Part shown: in pieces, positions 1-5,576 of the stretch
Position numbering within the stretch: position 1 is the first letter of the stretch
Layout of the letters: each line of letters opens with the position of its first letter
Assembly: GCA_009779295.1 (NCBI GenBank)
Contig: WREN01000145.1
Coordinates: forward strand, 1 to 6,163
DNA length: 6,163 bases
Origin: Oscillospiraceae bacterium
GTDB lineage: Bacteria > Bacillota > Clostridia > Oscillospirales > CAG-272
Reading direction: 5' to 3'
Notes under the pieces: generated by a model
Databases searched by the model: none
What the model saw: only the letters and a program-made list of their open reading frames with translations
What the model was told of the DNA's origin: nothing
Made by a program: the position numbers and the translations under genes

Positions 1-323
1 ATCATATGTAAACCCCAACTTTGCAATGGCGGAAGTATATTTATTTTACCGAATATTTCTTCAAGATGAATTTTAAACGTTTCGTCAAGTATTGCAAAAT
101 CAGGTTCTTTTGTTAATAAAATATCAAACGTTTCTTTACCGCAAACCAAAACGCTCGCGTTTATATTCAACCAAAGGATATAATTACCGAAACTGTAATT
201 CACCATCACGCTTCGAATAGAATTATTCACAGGCGTGTCATAATAATGCTGACTGAATTTTCTACCTATTCGAAACGCCAAATCTTCGGGAATCGCCGTC
301 ATAATATCAAAACCATAAATCAT
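1..323 (-). CDS. Hypothetical protein, 5' part only (3' end outside the window)
   Basis: The minus strand is open from an ATG at 323-321 to the window edge, giving 107 complete codons without a stop. The protein begins MIYGFDIMTAIPEDLAFRIG and continues with a soluble-looking alternation of charged and aromatic residues. It has no signal peptide, no clear transmembrane helix and no cysteine or histidine motif. I do not recognise the family. The start is supported by a weak AGTAGG Shine-Dalgarno-like stretch 7 nt upstream. A second in-frame ATG at codon 8 has no ribosome site. The gene diverges from the methyltransferase-like gene across a 66-bp gap, so they could share a control region, but nothing in the sequence shows a common function. 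The codon pattern is consistent with real coding, but the function is unknown. Confidence 0.6.
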   Translation of the reverse strand, partial: MIYGFDIMTAIPEDLAFRIGRKFSQHYYDTPVNNSIRSVMVNYSFGNYILWLNINASVLVCGKETFDILLTKEPDFAILDETFKIHLEEIFGKINILPPLQSWGLHM

Positions 324-358
324 ATTTAAACCTACTTAACAATTTTTCATCCATTTTT

Positions 359-367
359 TGATACAAT
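359..367 (+). promoter_or_regulatory. Extended -10 promoter for the methyltransferase-like gene
   Basis: The sequence TGATACAAT (TG at 359-360, then TACAAT at 362-367) fits an extended -10 element, one base off TATAAT. No -35 box sits at the usual distance; the nearest candidate, TTAACA at 336-341, is 20 bp away. Transcription from here would begin near 373-375, downstream of the ATG at 366 and just at the Shine-Dalgarno site. This argues that the upstream ATG is not used. The remaining bases of the 324-389 gap show no terminator or repeat that I can see. Confidence 0.35.
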
Positions 368-373
368 GTTTAA

Positions 374-380
374 AAAGGAG
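374..380 (+). promoter_or_regulatory. Ribosome binding site that selects the TTG start at 390
   Basis: AAAGGAG is a strong Shine-Dalgarno match ending at 380. The ATG at 381 touches it and is too close to use, and the ATG at 366 lies upstream of it with no site of its own. The in-frame TTG at 390 has a 9-nt spacer, which is well placed. Confidence 0.7.
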
Positions 381-389
381 ATGTTAATT

Positions 390-875
390 TTGGGGAGACA
401 ACAAATAAAATGTCACGGTTCGCCGGAAAGATTCGAAGAAGTCGCCGAATTCATTTACGATAAATTCGGCAGCGCCATAAAATACATAGCGGACGTTGCC
501 GGCGGACAGGGCGCGCTTACAAGATTGTTGAATAAAAAATACAATTATCAAGCGGAAGTAATTGATCCACGCGGATATTCATTAAAAGGCGTCCCAAACC
601 GCGCGGTTGAATATACGCCGCAAATGGCTTCATATTACGACTTGATAGTAGGTTTGCATCCGGACGAAGCAACCCGTGCCGTAGTTGAAAGCGCTTTAAT
701 CATGCCGGTATTAATTTTGCCGTGCTGTAATTTTTGGGATACAACTCAAAAACTCGGTTGCAGGGAACTTGTTTCCTCAATCGAAAACTATTTCATCGAA
801 AAGAAAATTAATTACGAGCGTATTCAATTCAAATTTGACGGTCCGAAAAATATTGGTTTGCTAACAAAGTCTTGA
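390..875 (+). CDS. Small class I SAM-dependent methyltransferase-like protein
   Basis: Starting at TTG 390, the product is 161 residues. A longer version from ATG 366 adds 8 residues but has no ribosome site. Residues 33-43 read IADVAGGQGAL, a good motif I for S-adenosylmethionine binding. An acidic residue follows at the end of the expected second strand (IDPRG, 58-62). Residues 88-95 (GLHPDEAT) and 111-116 (PCCNFW) resemble the G-x-H and P-C-C segments of small Rossmann methyltransferases in the wider TRM13/METTL25-like grouping. The chain ends in GPKNIGLLTKS, a plausible final strand. There is no DPPY/NPPY motif, so a standard DNA adenine or cytosine-N4 methyltransferase is unlikely. The substrate is unknown; RNA or a small molecule are both possible. 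The protein lacks signal or membrane segments and is probably cytoplasmic. Its 3' end overlaps the convergent HNH gene by 47 bp. Confidence 0.72.
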   Translation: MGRQQIKCHGSPERFEEVAEFIYDKFGSAIKYIADVAGGQGALTRLLNKKYNYQAEVIDPRGYSLKGVPNRAVEYTPQMASYYDLIVGLHPDEATRAVVESALIMPVLILPCCNFWDTTQKLGCRELVSSIENYFIEKKINYERIQFKFDGPKNIGLLTKS

Positions 876-1995
876 ATATCAGAGCGTCTTTATTATTAAA
901 AATTCCGATTTCCGGAAAAGATAAATTTTCGATCCATTTATGTAAATACCATTGTAAAATATCATGCAGAAAAAAATTGATTTTTTCGTCCGAGATGGTT
1001 AGTGCTTTCAAGCAGAATATATCGTAATTTTCATAATTAACATTATTTAATTGATCGGTTAAATACCGGTCTATTTCTTTTATGTATGAATTGTAATCGC
1101 AAGCCGGATTTATATAAGTAATAAACTCGAACATGTTTTTAATTTCAGCCAGCGCGGCCGCAGCTTTTTCTTCAATGATATTTAAATCTAACGATATTTT
1201 CGTCAGTTTAATATCATCCGTCCATTGCTCCATACATGAAATCCATTCGGAAAAACTTTCAACGCTTTTCGTCAAATCAAAAACGTCAACGCCTAAATAA
1301 TTTATTATCGTTTCTTCATTCACACCGTTTTCAATGAGCGCTTTGATATATGTTTTAAGAATCAGAAACCCCCGTTTATCGTCCCAGTCTCCGAATTTAT
1401 TTTTGCAAACGCCCCGGATATAATACATTTTATTTTCAACCGGTGATTTCGTGCTGTTAAACAATATTCCGCCGATTTTTGAAATGAATATATTTATCGA
1501 TTCCTGCGTGAAGTTATAGTTCTCATCGTATTTCAAATAAACGTTCTTGCTTTTGTCGATAGCTGCGAATATTTCGTCCATTTGATATTTTTTCGCCAGT
1601 ATTTGTATATCTTTGATTTGCTTCTCGGTCGGTTCATACGGCGAAACTATATCCTTGATATAATCGACAAACAAATCAGTCGAATGATCCTTGAGCACGT
1701 CAAGCGATTTTTTCCACTCGAACATCATTTCGATTTGTTCTCTGCGTTCCTGCAAATTTTCGAGATGTTCGCGCTGTCTGCCTAACGCCGAATTATCATC
1801 GAGCAAAACGTTAGTCTTGCCCTGATTGCAGTCGGGGCAGCTTGTAACTAAATTTATAATATCGTCTGTGCCGCCTTTGGATACAGGCGTAACATGGTCG
1901 ATCTGCAAAGTGACGTCCGGCGATTTCTTGCCGCAGTATTGGCACGTAAACCGATCCCTCTTTAAAACTTCAAATCTCAATTTCCTGCTTAACAT
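829..1995 (-). CDS. HNH endonuclease with a long C-terminal region of unknown function
   Basis: From the ATG at 1995 the product is 388 residues. The N-terminus carries a complete HNH/zinc-ribbon nuclease domain: basic RFEVLKRDRF (7-16), C18-x2-C21, the catalytic D33-H34, the SKGG turn (39-42), N48, and C53-x2-C56 followed by N57 and K60. The four cysteines should hold a structural zinc, and H34 is the expected general base acting with a divalent metal. A charged helix follows (about 71-98, possible coiled coil). The remaining roughly 290 residues are helical-looking, with no motif I recognise. An in-frame GTG at 2004 would add three residues, but it lies inside the ribosome site of the ATG. 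The gene has its own strong promoter and stands alone: no phage, intron or transposase gene is next to it. DNA cleavage is inferred from the motif; the target and biological role (defence, mobile-element or repair) cannot be read from the sequence. Confidence 0.88.
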   Translation of the reverse strand: MLSRKLRFEVLKRDRFTCQYCGKKSPDVTLQIDHVTPVSKGGTDDIINLVTSCPDCNQGKTNVLLDDNSALGRQREHLENLQERREQIEMMFEWKKSLDVLKDHSTDLFVDYIKDIVSPYEPTEKQIKDIQILAKKYQMDEIFAAIDKSKNVYLKYDENYNFTQESINIFISKIGGILFNSTKSPVENKMYYIRGVCKNKFGDWDDKRGFLILKTYIKALIENGVNEETIINYLGVDVFDLTKSVESFSEWISCMEQWTDDIKLTKISLDLNIIEEKAAAALAEIKNMFEFITYINPACDYNSYIKEIDRYLTDQLNNVNYENYDIFCLKALTISDEKINFFLHDILQWYLHKWIENLSFPEIGIFNNKDALIFKTLLANQYFSDRQI

Positions 1996-1999
1996 ATTT

Positions 2000-2005
2000 A
2001 TCACC
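2000..2005 (-). promoter_or_regulatory. Ribosome binding site that selects ATG 1995 for the HNH gene
   Basis: Read on the minus strand, GGTGAT pairs fully with the 3' portion of the anti-Shine-Dalgarno sequence and ends 4 nt before the ATG at 1995. It covers the alternative GTG start (2004-2002). The URO-D-like gene across the gap uses the same GGTGAT-type site with a similarly short spacer, which supports this choice. Confidence 0.65.
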
Positions 2006-2012
2006 CATTAAA

Positions 2013-2041
2013 ATTATAACATGTATTAATAAATAATTCAA
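2013..2041 (-). promoter_or_regulatory. Sigma-A type promoter of the HNH endonuclease gene
   Basis: On the minus strand, TTGAAT (2041-2036) and a perfect TATAAT (2018-2013) are separated by exactly 17 bp. The -10 box is preceded by TGT, making it an extended -10 as well. Initiation is expected near 2006, leaving a leader of only about 11 nt before the ATG. Its -35 box is 9 bp from the -35 box of the divergent operon promoter. Confidence 0.75.
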
Positions 2042-2050
2042 GGTAACATA

Positions 2051-2079
2051 TTGATTTTTATTCAAATTTATAATATAAT
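2051..2079 (+). promoter_or_regulatory. Sigma-A type promoter of the URO-D-like/lipoprotein operon
   Basis: TTGATT (2051-2056) and TATAAT (2074-2079) are separated by 17 bp. A second, overlapping TATAAT lies at 2069-2074. The predicted start is near 2086, at the first base of the ribosome site, so the leader is about 11 nt. I see no operator-like palindrome, cre-type site, riboswitch or attenuator between it and the gene. Any regulation would have to act on the promoter or the short divergent region itself. Confidence 0.75.
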
Positions 2080-2085
2080 GTTCAT

Positions 2086-2093
2086 GAGGTGAT
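2086..2093 (+). promoter_or_regulatory. Ribosome binding site of the URO-D-like gene
   Basis: GAGGTGAT is an eight-base match to the anti-Shine-Dalgarno sequence, with 3 nt before the ATG at 2097. It sits at or next to the predicted transcript start. Confidence 0.75.
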
Positions 2094-2096
2094 GTT

Positions 2097-3206
2097 ATGA
2101 AAGACTCAGTAAAAAAAATAAGGGATTTTTACAACCAGAAACCGGGCGCGTCGATAATGCAGCGTGAATTTGGATTTTTTTGCCTGGATAAATGGAAGGA
2201 ACAAGGTTATATAAACGATACCACGAATTTGGGCGAATTGTTCGGATATGAAGACACCGGAACATATAATTTTGGCGAACTCGGATGGTGCGAGGCTCCG
2301 TTCTTTCCGGCGTTTGAAACGAAAGTGCTGGAAACAGATGATGAATATGAGCTTGTGCAGGATTATGCCGGAAGGCACGTGAAATTTTTCAAAGGCCGCC
2401 GCAACGGGTTCATGCCGACATATGTAGACCATCCGGTAAAGGATATAGCTACATGGGAAAACGATGTTAAATGGCGTTTAAATCCCGATACGCCCGAACG
2501 TTTCGCGAATTTGAAACAGCGTATGATCCATGCTCAAAAGTGTGCGCAGGAGGAGTATATAATCGTGCAGAGTATAATCGGCGGCTATATGTACTTGCGT
2601 TCGCTTATCGGACCGGAGAACCTGCTGTTTGCTTTTTATGATGATCCGAAATTGATTCACGAATGTATGAAGATTTGGCTGGAAGTTTCCGACAAAGTCT
2701 GCGCCTTGCATCAGGAATACGTGACTTTCGACGAAGTATTTCTGGCTGAGGATATTTGCTACAATTGCAGTTGTTTGATTTCGGACGATATGATGCGGGA
2801 ATTTTTGATCCCGTATTATCAGCAGCTTATTTCCAATATAAAATCACGCCAGCTTGACAAAAACCGCAAACTTCATGTGCAGGTCGATACCGATGGCAAC
2901 GCTTTAGCGGTAATTGACATATACCGGGAAACCATCGGCATGGATTATATGTCGCCGTTTGAAGCTGCGTCGGGATGCGACGTCGTTGAAGTCCGTAAAA
3001 AATATCCTGATCTGTTGATCCGCGGAGGCATAGACAAACGCATACTTGCCGCCGGTAAAGACGCGATCGACAGGGAAGTTGAACGGATCATGCCGTTTAT
3101 GAAAGCGTGGGGCGGATACATCCCGACGTGCGACCACGGCGTACCGGAAGAAGTTTTTTTTGAGGATTATATGCACTACCGTAAGCGTATGCTTGAATAT
3201 AAATAG
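2097..3206 (+). CDS. Uroporphyrinogen decarboxylase (URO-D) superfamily protein, not HemE
   Basis: The 369-residue product matches the URO-D TIM-barrel superfamily along its length, in the subgroup often encoded near carbohydrate genes in anaerobes. Recognisable blocks are an APFFPAFETKVLE segment near 65-80, MPTYVDHPVKD (about 105), the LAEDICYNCSCLIS segment (about 216-230), DTDGN (264-268), GCDVVEVRKKYPDL (about 293-306), RGGIDKR (309-315) and GGYIPTCDHGVP with C345-D346-H347. The N-terminal HemE signature (RQAGR type) is absent, so heme synthesis is unlikely. Relatives such as MtaA/MtbA are corrinoid or coenzyme M methyltransferases with an H-x-C...C zinc site. Here that region reads D264-T-D266-G-N, so methyl transfer is not assured. 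No signal peptide is present, so it is cytoplasmic. It is first in an operon with two solute-binding lipoproteins, which hints at processing an imported compound. The superfamily call is firm, while the reaction is unknown. Confidence 0.85.
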   Translation: MKDSVKKIRDFYNQKPGASIMQREFGFFCLDKWKEQGYINDTTNLGELFGYEDTGTYNFGELGWCEAPFFPAFETKVLETDDEYELVQDYAGRHVKFFKGRRNGFMPTYVDHPVKDIATWENDVKWRLNPDTPERFANLKQRMIHAQKCAQEEYIIVQSIIGGYMYLRSLIGPENLLFAFYDDPKLIHECMKIWLEVSDKVCALHQEYVTFDEVFLAEDICYNCSCLISDDMMREFLIPYYQQLISNIKSRQLDKNRKLHVQVDTDGNALAVIDIYRETIGMDYMSPFEAASGCDVVEVRKKYPDLLIRGGIDKRILAAGKDAIDREVERIMPFMKAWGGYIPTCDHGVPEEVFFEDYMHYRKRMLEYK

Positions 3207-3210
3207 GAGG
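3205..3210 (+). promoter_or_regulatory. Ribosome binding site of lipoprotein 1, overlapping the upstream stop codon
   Basis: AGGAGG is a perfect Shine-Dalgarno site whose first two bases are the last two of the URO-D-like TAG stop. It is followed by a 9-nt spacer and the ATG at 3220. The overlap suggests co-transcription and possibly coupled translation. It also fixes the start at 3220 rather than at the in-frame ATG at 3160 inside the preceding gene. Confidence 0.85.
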
Positions 3211-3219
3211 TTTTCAAAA

Positions 3220-4674
3220 ATGAGAAAATTCACATGTTTTTTATTAGCTTTTCTAATGTTGGTGCTTATCGGCTGCGGAGCAAACGTAAATGAAAACAAA
3301 AAACCGAATGAAAGCGTTACAAACGGAGCTGAAGACCTGACAGACGGGCTTAATGAGTATGGCGATAAACTGCCGGATAACTTAAACTATGACGGCTATG
3401 AATTCAGGGTATTGATGCATACGGGCGGGAATTTGACCGACACTTCATGGCGGACTTATGTCGAAATACCCGAAATGAACGGCGACGTTCTCAACGACGG
3501 CGCTTACGAAAGAAATTTGGAAGTTGAAGCGCGCCTTAATGTTACAATTAAAGCGCGTGAAACCGGATCGTGGGACAAAATTTCCGCTGAACTGGCTAAA
3601 ACGGTTTTGGCGAATTCGGATGAATACGATTACGCCGTGATCGGACCGAACGACAACGCCGCCGTTTTGTTATCGCAGAATATAGTCGTCGATTTCAAAA
3701 CTATGGATTATATTGACCTCGATGCGCCGTATTATTTTCATAACGCAAGCGAGACGTTCACAATAGCCGGAAAACAATTTCTTTTAGCCGGCGAATACAT
3801 GTGTTCAATGATATCGAGCGTAAGCCTCTTATTCAATAAAACGCTAAGTGAATCGTTGAATTTGCCGTCGTTTTATGATGTTGTGGATAAGGGTAACTGG
3901 ACTTTTGATTATATGATGAACTGTATGAAAGACGTGTACAGCGACGCTAACGGCGACGGTAAAGTTAATTACGGCGACATATTCGGTATGACCACGCACC
4001 CCGTTATGGGAATTTATTTATATTCATCGTTCGGCGGAACTACCGTCCGCATCGATAAAGACGGGAAATTCGAAATGGCGGTTTATAATGAGAGAAATGT
4101 TCAATTTATTGATAAACTTTTACAGTTATATAACAGCGCGGATGTTTTTGTGGATCCGGGAAAGCCGTGGGAATCTTTCTTTGACGGCAACGCTTTATTC
4201 TGTTATTACGGCTCGAGTTTAACAAGACTCAGACCGATCGACAGTTTTGATTTCGGTTATCTGCCCACTCCGAAATATGACGAAAAACAAGAACGTTACT
4301 ATAATTATTTATGCGGCGCCTTGACGGCGGTACCGATTACCGTGTCAGATGTTGAACGCACGGGAGCGATCATAGAAGCTATATATTCAGCGTCTCACAG
4401 AATCCTCGTCCCCGCGTATATAGCGTCATATGTGGAACAGAAGATTATGCGCGACGAGGGCTCGCAGAGAATGTACCGGCTTACTTTAGCAGAGGGAATT
4501 TATGATATTACCGGTAACGTCGATCCGAGCGGGAAAATACAGAATTATAAATTGATTTCTGAATTGTTCAATAAAAAAAGCAATGATTTAGCTTCGTCGT
4601 GGGCGGCTGTGGAAATCGCCGTTACGGAAGCGTATAATAATTTATACGATGAGATCGTCGCGTCAATAAACTAA
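3220..4674 (+). CDS. Extracellular solute-binding lipoprotein of an ABC importer (paralogue 1)
   Basis: The product is 484 residues. It begins with a lysine/arginine n-region, a hydrophobic core and the lipobox LIGC with Cys19, so it should be a secreted lipoprotein anchored to the outer face of the membrane. A polar linker (about 20-50) precedes two lobes typical of family 1 solute-binding proteins. FRVLMHTGGN starts the first strand of the mature domain. DEYDYAVIGP lies in the N-lobe, GKQFLLAGEY is near 185, and SFYDVVDKGNWTFD lies just before residue 240. FFDGNALFCYY and DFGYLPTPKYDEKQ are typical C-lobe segments. Residues 242-253 (DANGDGKVNYGD) form an EF-hand-like loop that may bind calcium. 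The ligand is unknown; sugars or oligosaccharides are usual for the family. It lies 13 bp after the URO-D-like gene and 18 bp before a close paralogue. No permease or ATPase gene is in the window. Confidence 0.88.
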   Translation: MRKFTCFLLAFLMLVLIGCGANVNENKKPNESVTNGAEDLTDGLNEYGDKLPDNLNYDGYEFRVLMHTGGNLTDTSWRTYVEIPEMNGDVLNDGAYERNLEVEARLNVTIKARETGSWDKISAELAKTVLANSDEYDYAVIGPNDNAAVLLSQNIVVDFKTMDYIDLDAPYYFHNASETFTIAGKQFLLAGEYMCSMISSVSLLFNKTLSESLNLPSFYDVVDKGNWTFDYMMNCMKDVYSDANGDGKVNYGDIFGMTTHPVMGIYLYSSFGGTTVRIDKDGKFEMAVYNERNVQFIDKLLQLYNSADVFVDPGKPWESFFDGNALFCYYGSSLTRLRPIDSFDFGYLPTPKYDEKQERYYNYLCGALTAVPITVSDVERTGAIIEAIYSASHRILVPAYIASYVEQKIMRDEGSQRMYRLTLAEGIYDITGNVDPSGKIQNYKLISELFNKKSNDLASSWAAVEIAVTEAYNNLYDEIVASIN

Positions 4675-4679
4675 AAAAC

Positions 4680-4686
4680 GGAAGTG
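4680..4686 (+). promoter_or_regulatory. Ribosome binding site for the TTG start of lipoprotein 2
   Basis: GGAAGTG lies 6 nt before the TTG at 4693, in the 18-bp gap after the first lipoprotein gene. It is weaker than the AGGAGG of the first gene and is paired with a weaker start codon, so the second copy was probably translated less even before it was broken. Confidence 0.55.
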
Positions 4687-5535
4687 AAATAATTGAAAAA
4701 AATTGTTTGTTTATTATTAGTTCTTATTCTAATCGGTTGCGGGGCAAACGTAAACGAAAACAAGAAACCGGATGAAAATGTTACTGACATAACCGCGGAA
4801 ACAACCGACGGGCTTAATGAATTCGGCGATAAACTGCCGGATGATTTAAACTTTGACGGTTATGAATTCAGAGTATTGATGCACAAAGACGGTAACCTGA
4901 CTCATCCCGGAGGATGGCGGACTTATGTCGAAATTCCCGAAATGAACGGCGACGTGCTTAACGACGGAGCCTATATGAGGAACTTAGAAGTGGAGACCCG
5001 TCTCAATATTAAAATCAAAGCGTGTGAAAACGGTGTTTGGGATAATGTAGCAAGTGAATTAGCAAAAGTGGTTTTGGCAAATTCAGACGAATATGATTAT
5101 TCCGATCTTGGTCCGTATGATAATATCGCCGTTTTATTATCGCAGAATATTGTCGTCGATTACAAAACTATACCCTACATTGACCTTGACGCGCCGTATT
5201 ATTTCCAGAATGCCAGCGAGACGTTCACAATAGCGGGGAAACAATTCCTTTTAGCCGGTGAATATATGTATTCGATGATGTCGTCCGTCAGTATGCTGTT
5301 CAATAAAACGATTGCCGAATCGTTGGGTCTGCCGTCGTTCTATGATGTTGTTGATAATAATAAATGGACTTTTGATTATATGATGGAATGTACGAGGGGC
5401 GTATACAGCGATTTGAACGGCGACGGCAAAAAGAATTTCGGTGATATGTACGGTTTGACGACGCCCGGGGGTATGACATGTTATATTTATAAAGGGTTCG
5501 GCGGAACAACTGTCCGCGTAAATAACGAAGGCAAA

Positions 5536-5569
5536 TTCGATATTGCGATGTATTCGATATTGCGATGTA
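5536..5569 (+). repeat. Perfect 17-bp tandem duplication (2 copies)
   Basis: The unit TTCGATATTGCGATGTA occurs at 5536-5552 and again immediately at 5553-5569. One further matching base on each side extends the periodicity to 5535-5570. Seventeen is not a multiple of three, so the extra copy moves the reading frame. Paralogue 1 has a single equivalent of this segment. Confidence 0.95.
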
Positions 5570-5576
5570 TATGTAT
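5565..5576 (+). repeat. 6-bp tandem duplication (ATGTAT x2) abutting the 17-bp repeat
   Basis: ATGTAT occurs at 5565-5570 and 5571-5576. In the restored frame it adds Met-Tyr relative to paralogue 1 (AMYMYNERN against AVYNERN), so it is an in-frame insertion. It overlaps the end of the second 17-bp unit, placing two tandem duplications at one spot. Confidence 0.8.

Noticed and set aside
390..1995. Restriction-modification pair made of the methyltransferase-like protein and the HNH nuclease
   Set aside because: The methyltransferase-like protein lacks DPPY/NPPY or cytosine-C5 motifs and any target-recognition domain. The genes are convergent with separate promoters, unlike a typical restriction-modification operon.
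829..2004. HNH gene as a homing endonuclease inside a group I or II intron
   Set aside because: It has its own promoter and ribosome site, no reverse transcriptase domain, and no interrupted host gene or intron-like flanking structure.
1582..2011. Plus-strand open frames opposite the HNH gene (1582-1785 and 1826-2011)
   Set aside because: They are antisense shadows of a gene with a clear HNH motif and have no ribosome sites or recognisable protein features.
2097..3206. HemE (heme pathway uroporphyrinogen decarboxylase)
   Set aside because: The N-terminal RQAGR-type signature is missing, the C-terminal motifs are of the divergent subgroup, and no other heme gene is nearby.
3160..3219. Upstream in-frame ATG extending lipoprotein 1 by 20 residues
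   Set aside because: It lies inside the URO-D-like coding region and has no ribosome site. It would also put a polar stretch before the signal peptide. The ATG at 3220 follows a perfect AGGAGG.
2106..3299. Minus-strand open frames opposite the URO-D-like gene and the start of lipoprotein 1
   Set aside because: Low-complexity shadow translations without starts or motifs; the opposite strand encodes conserved proteins.
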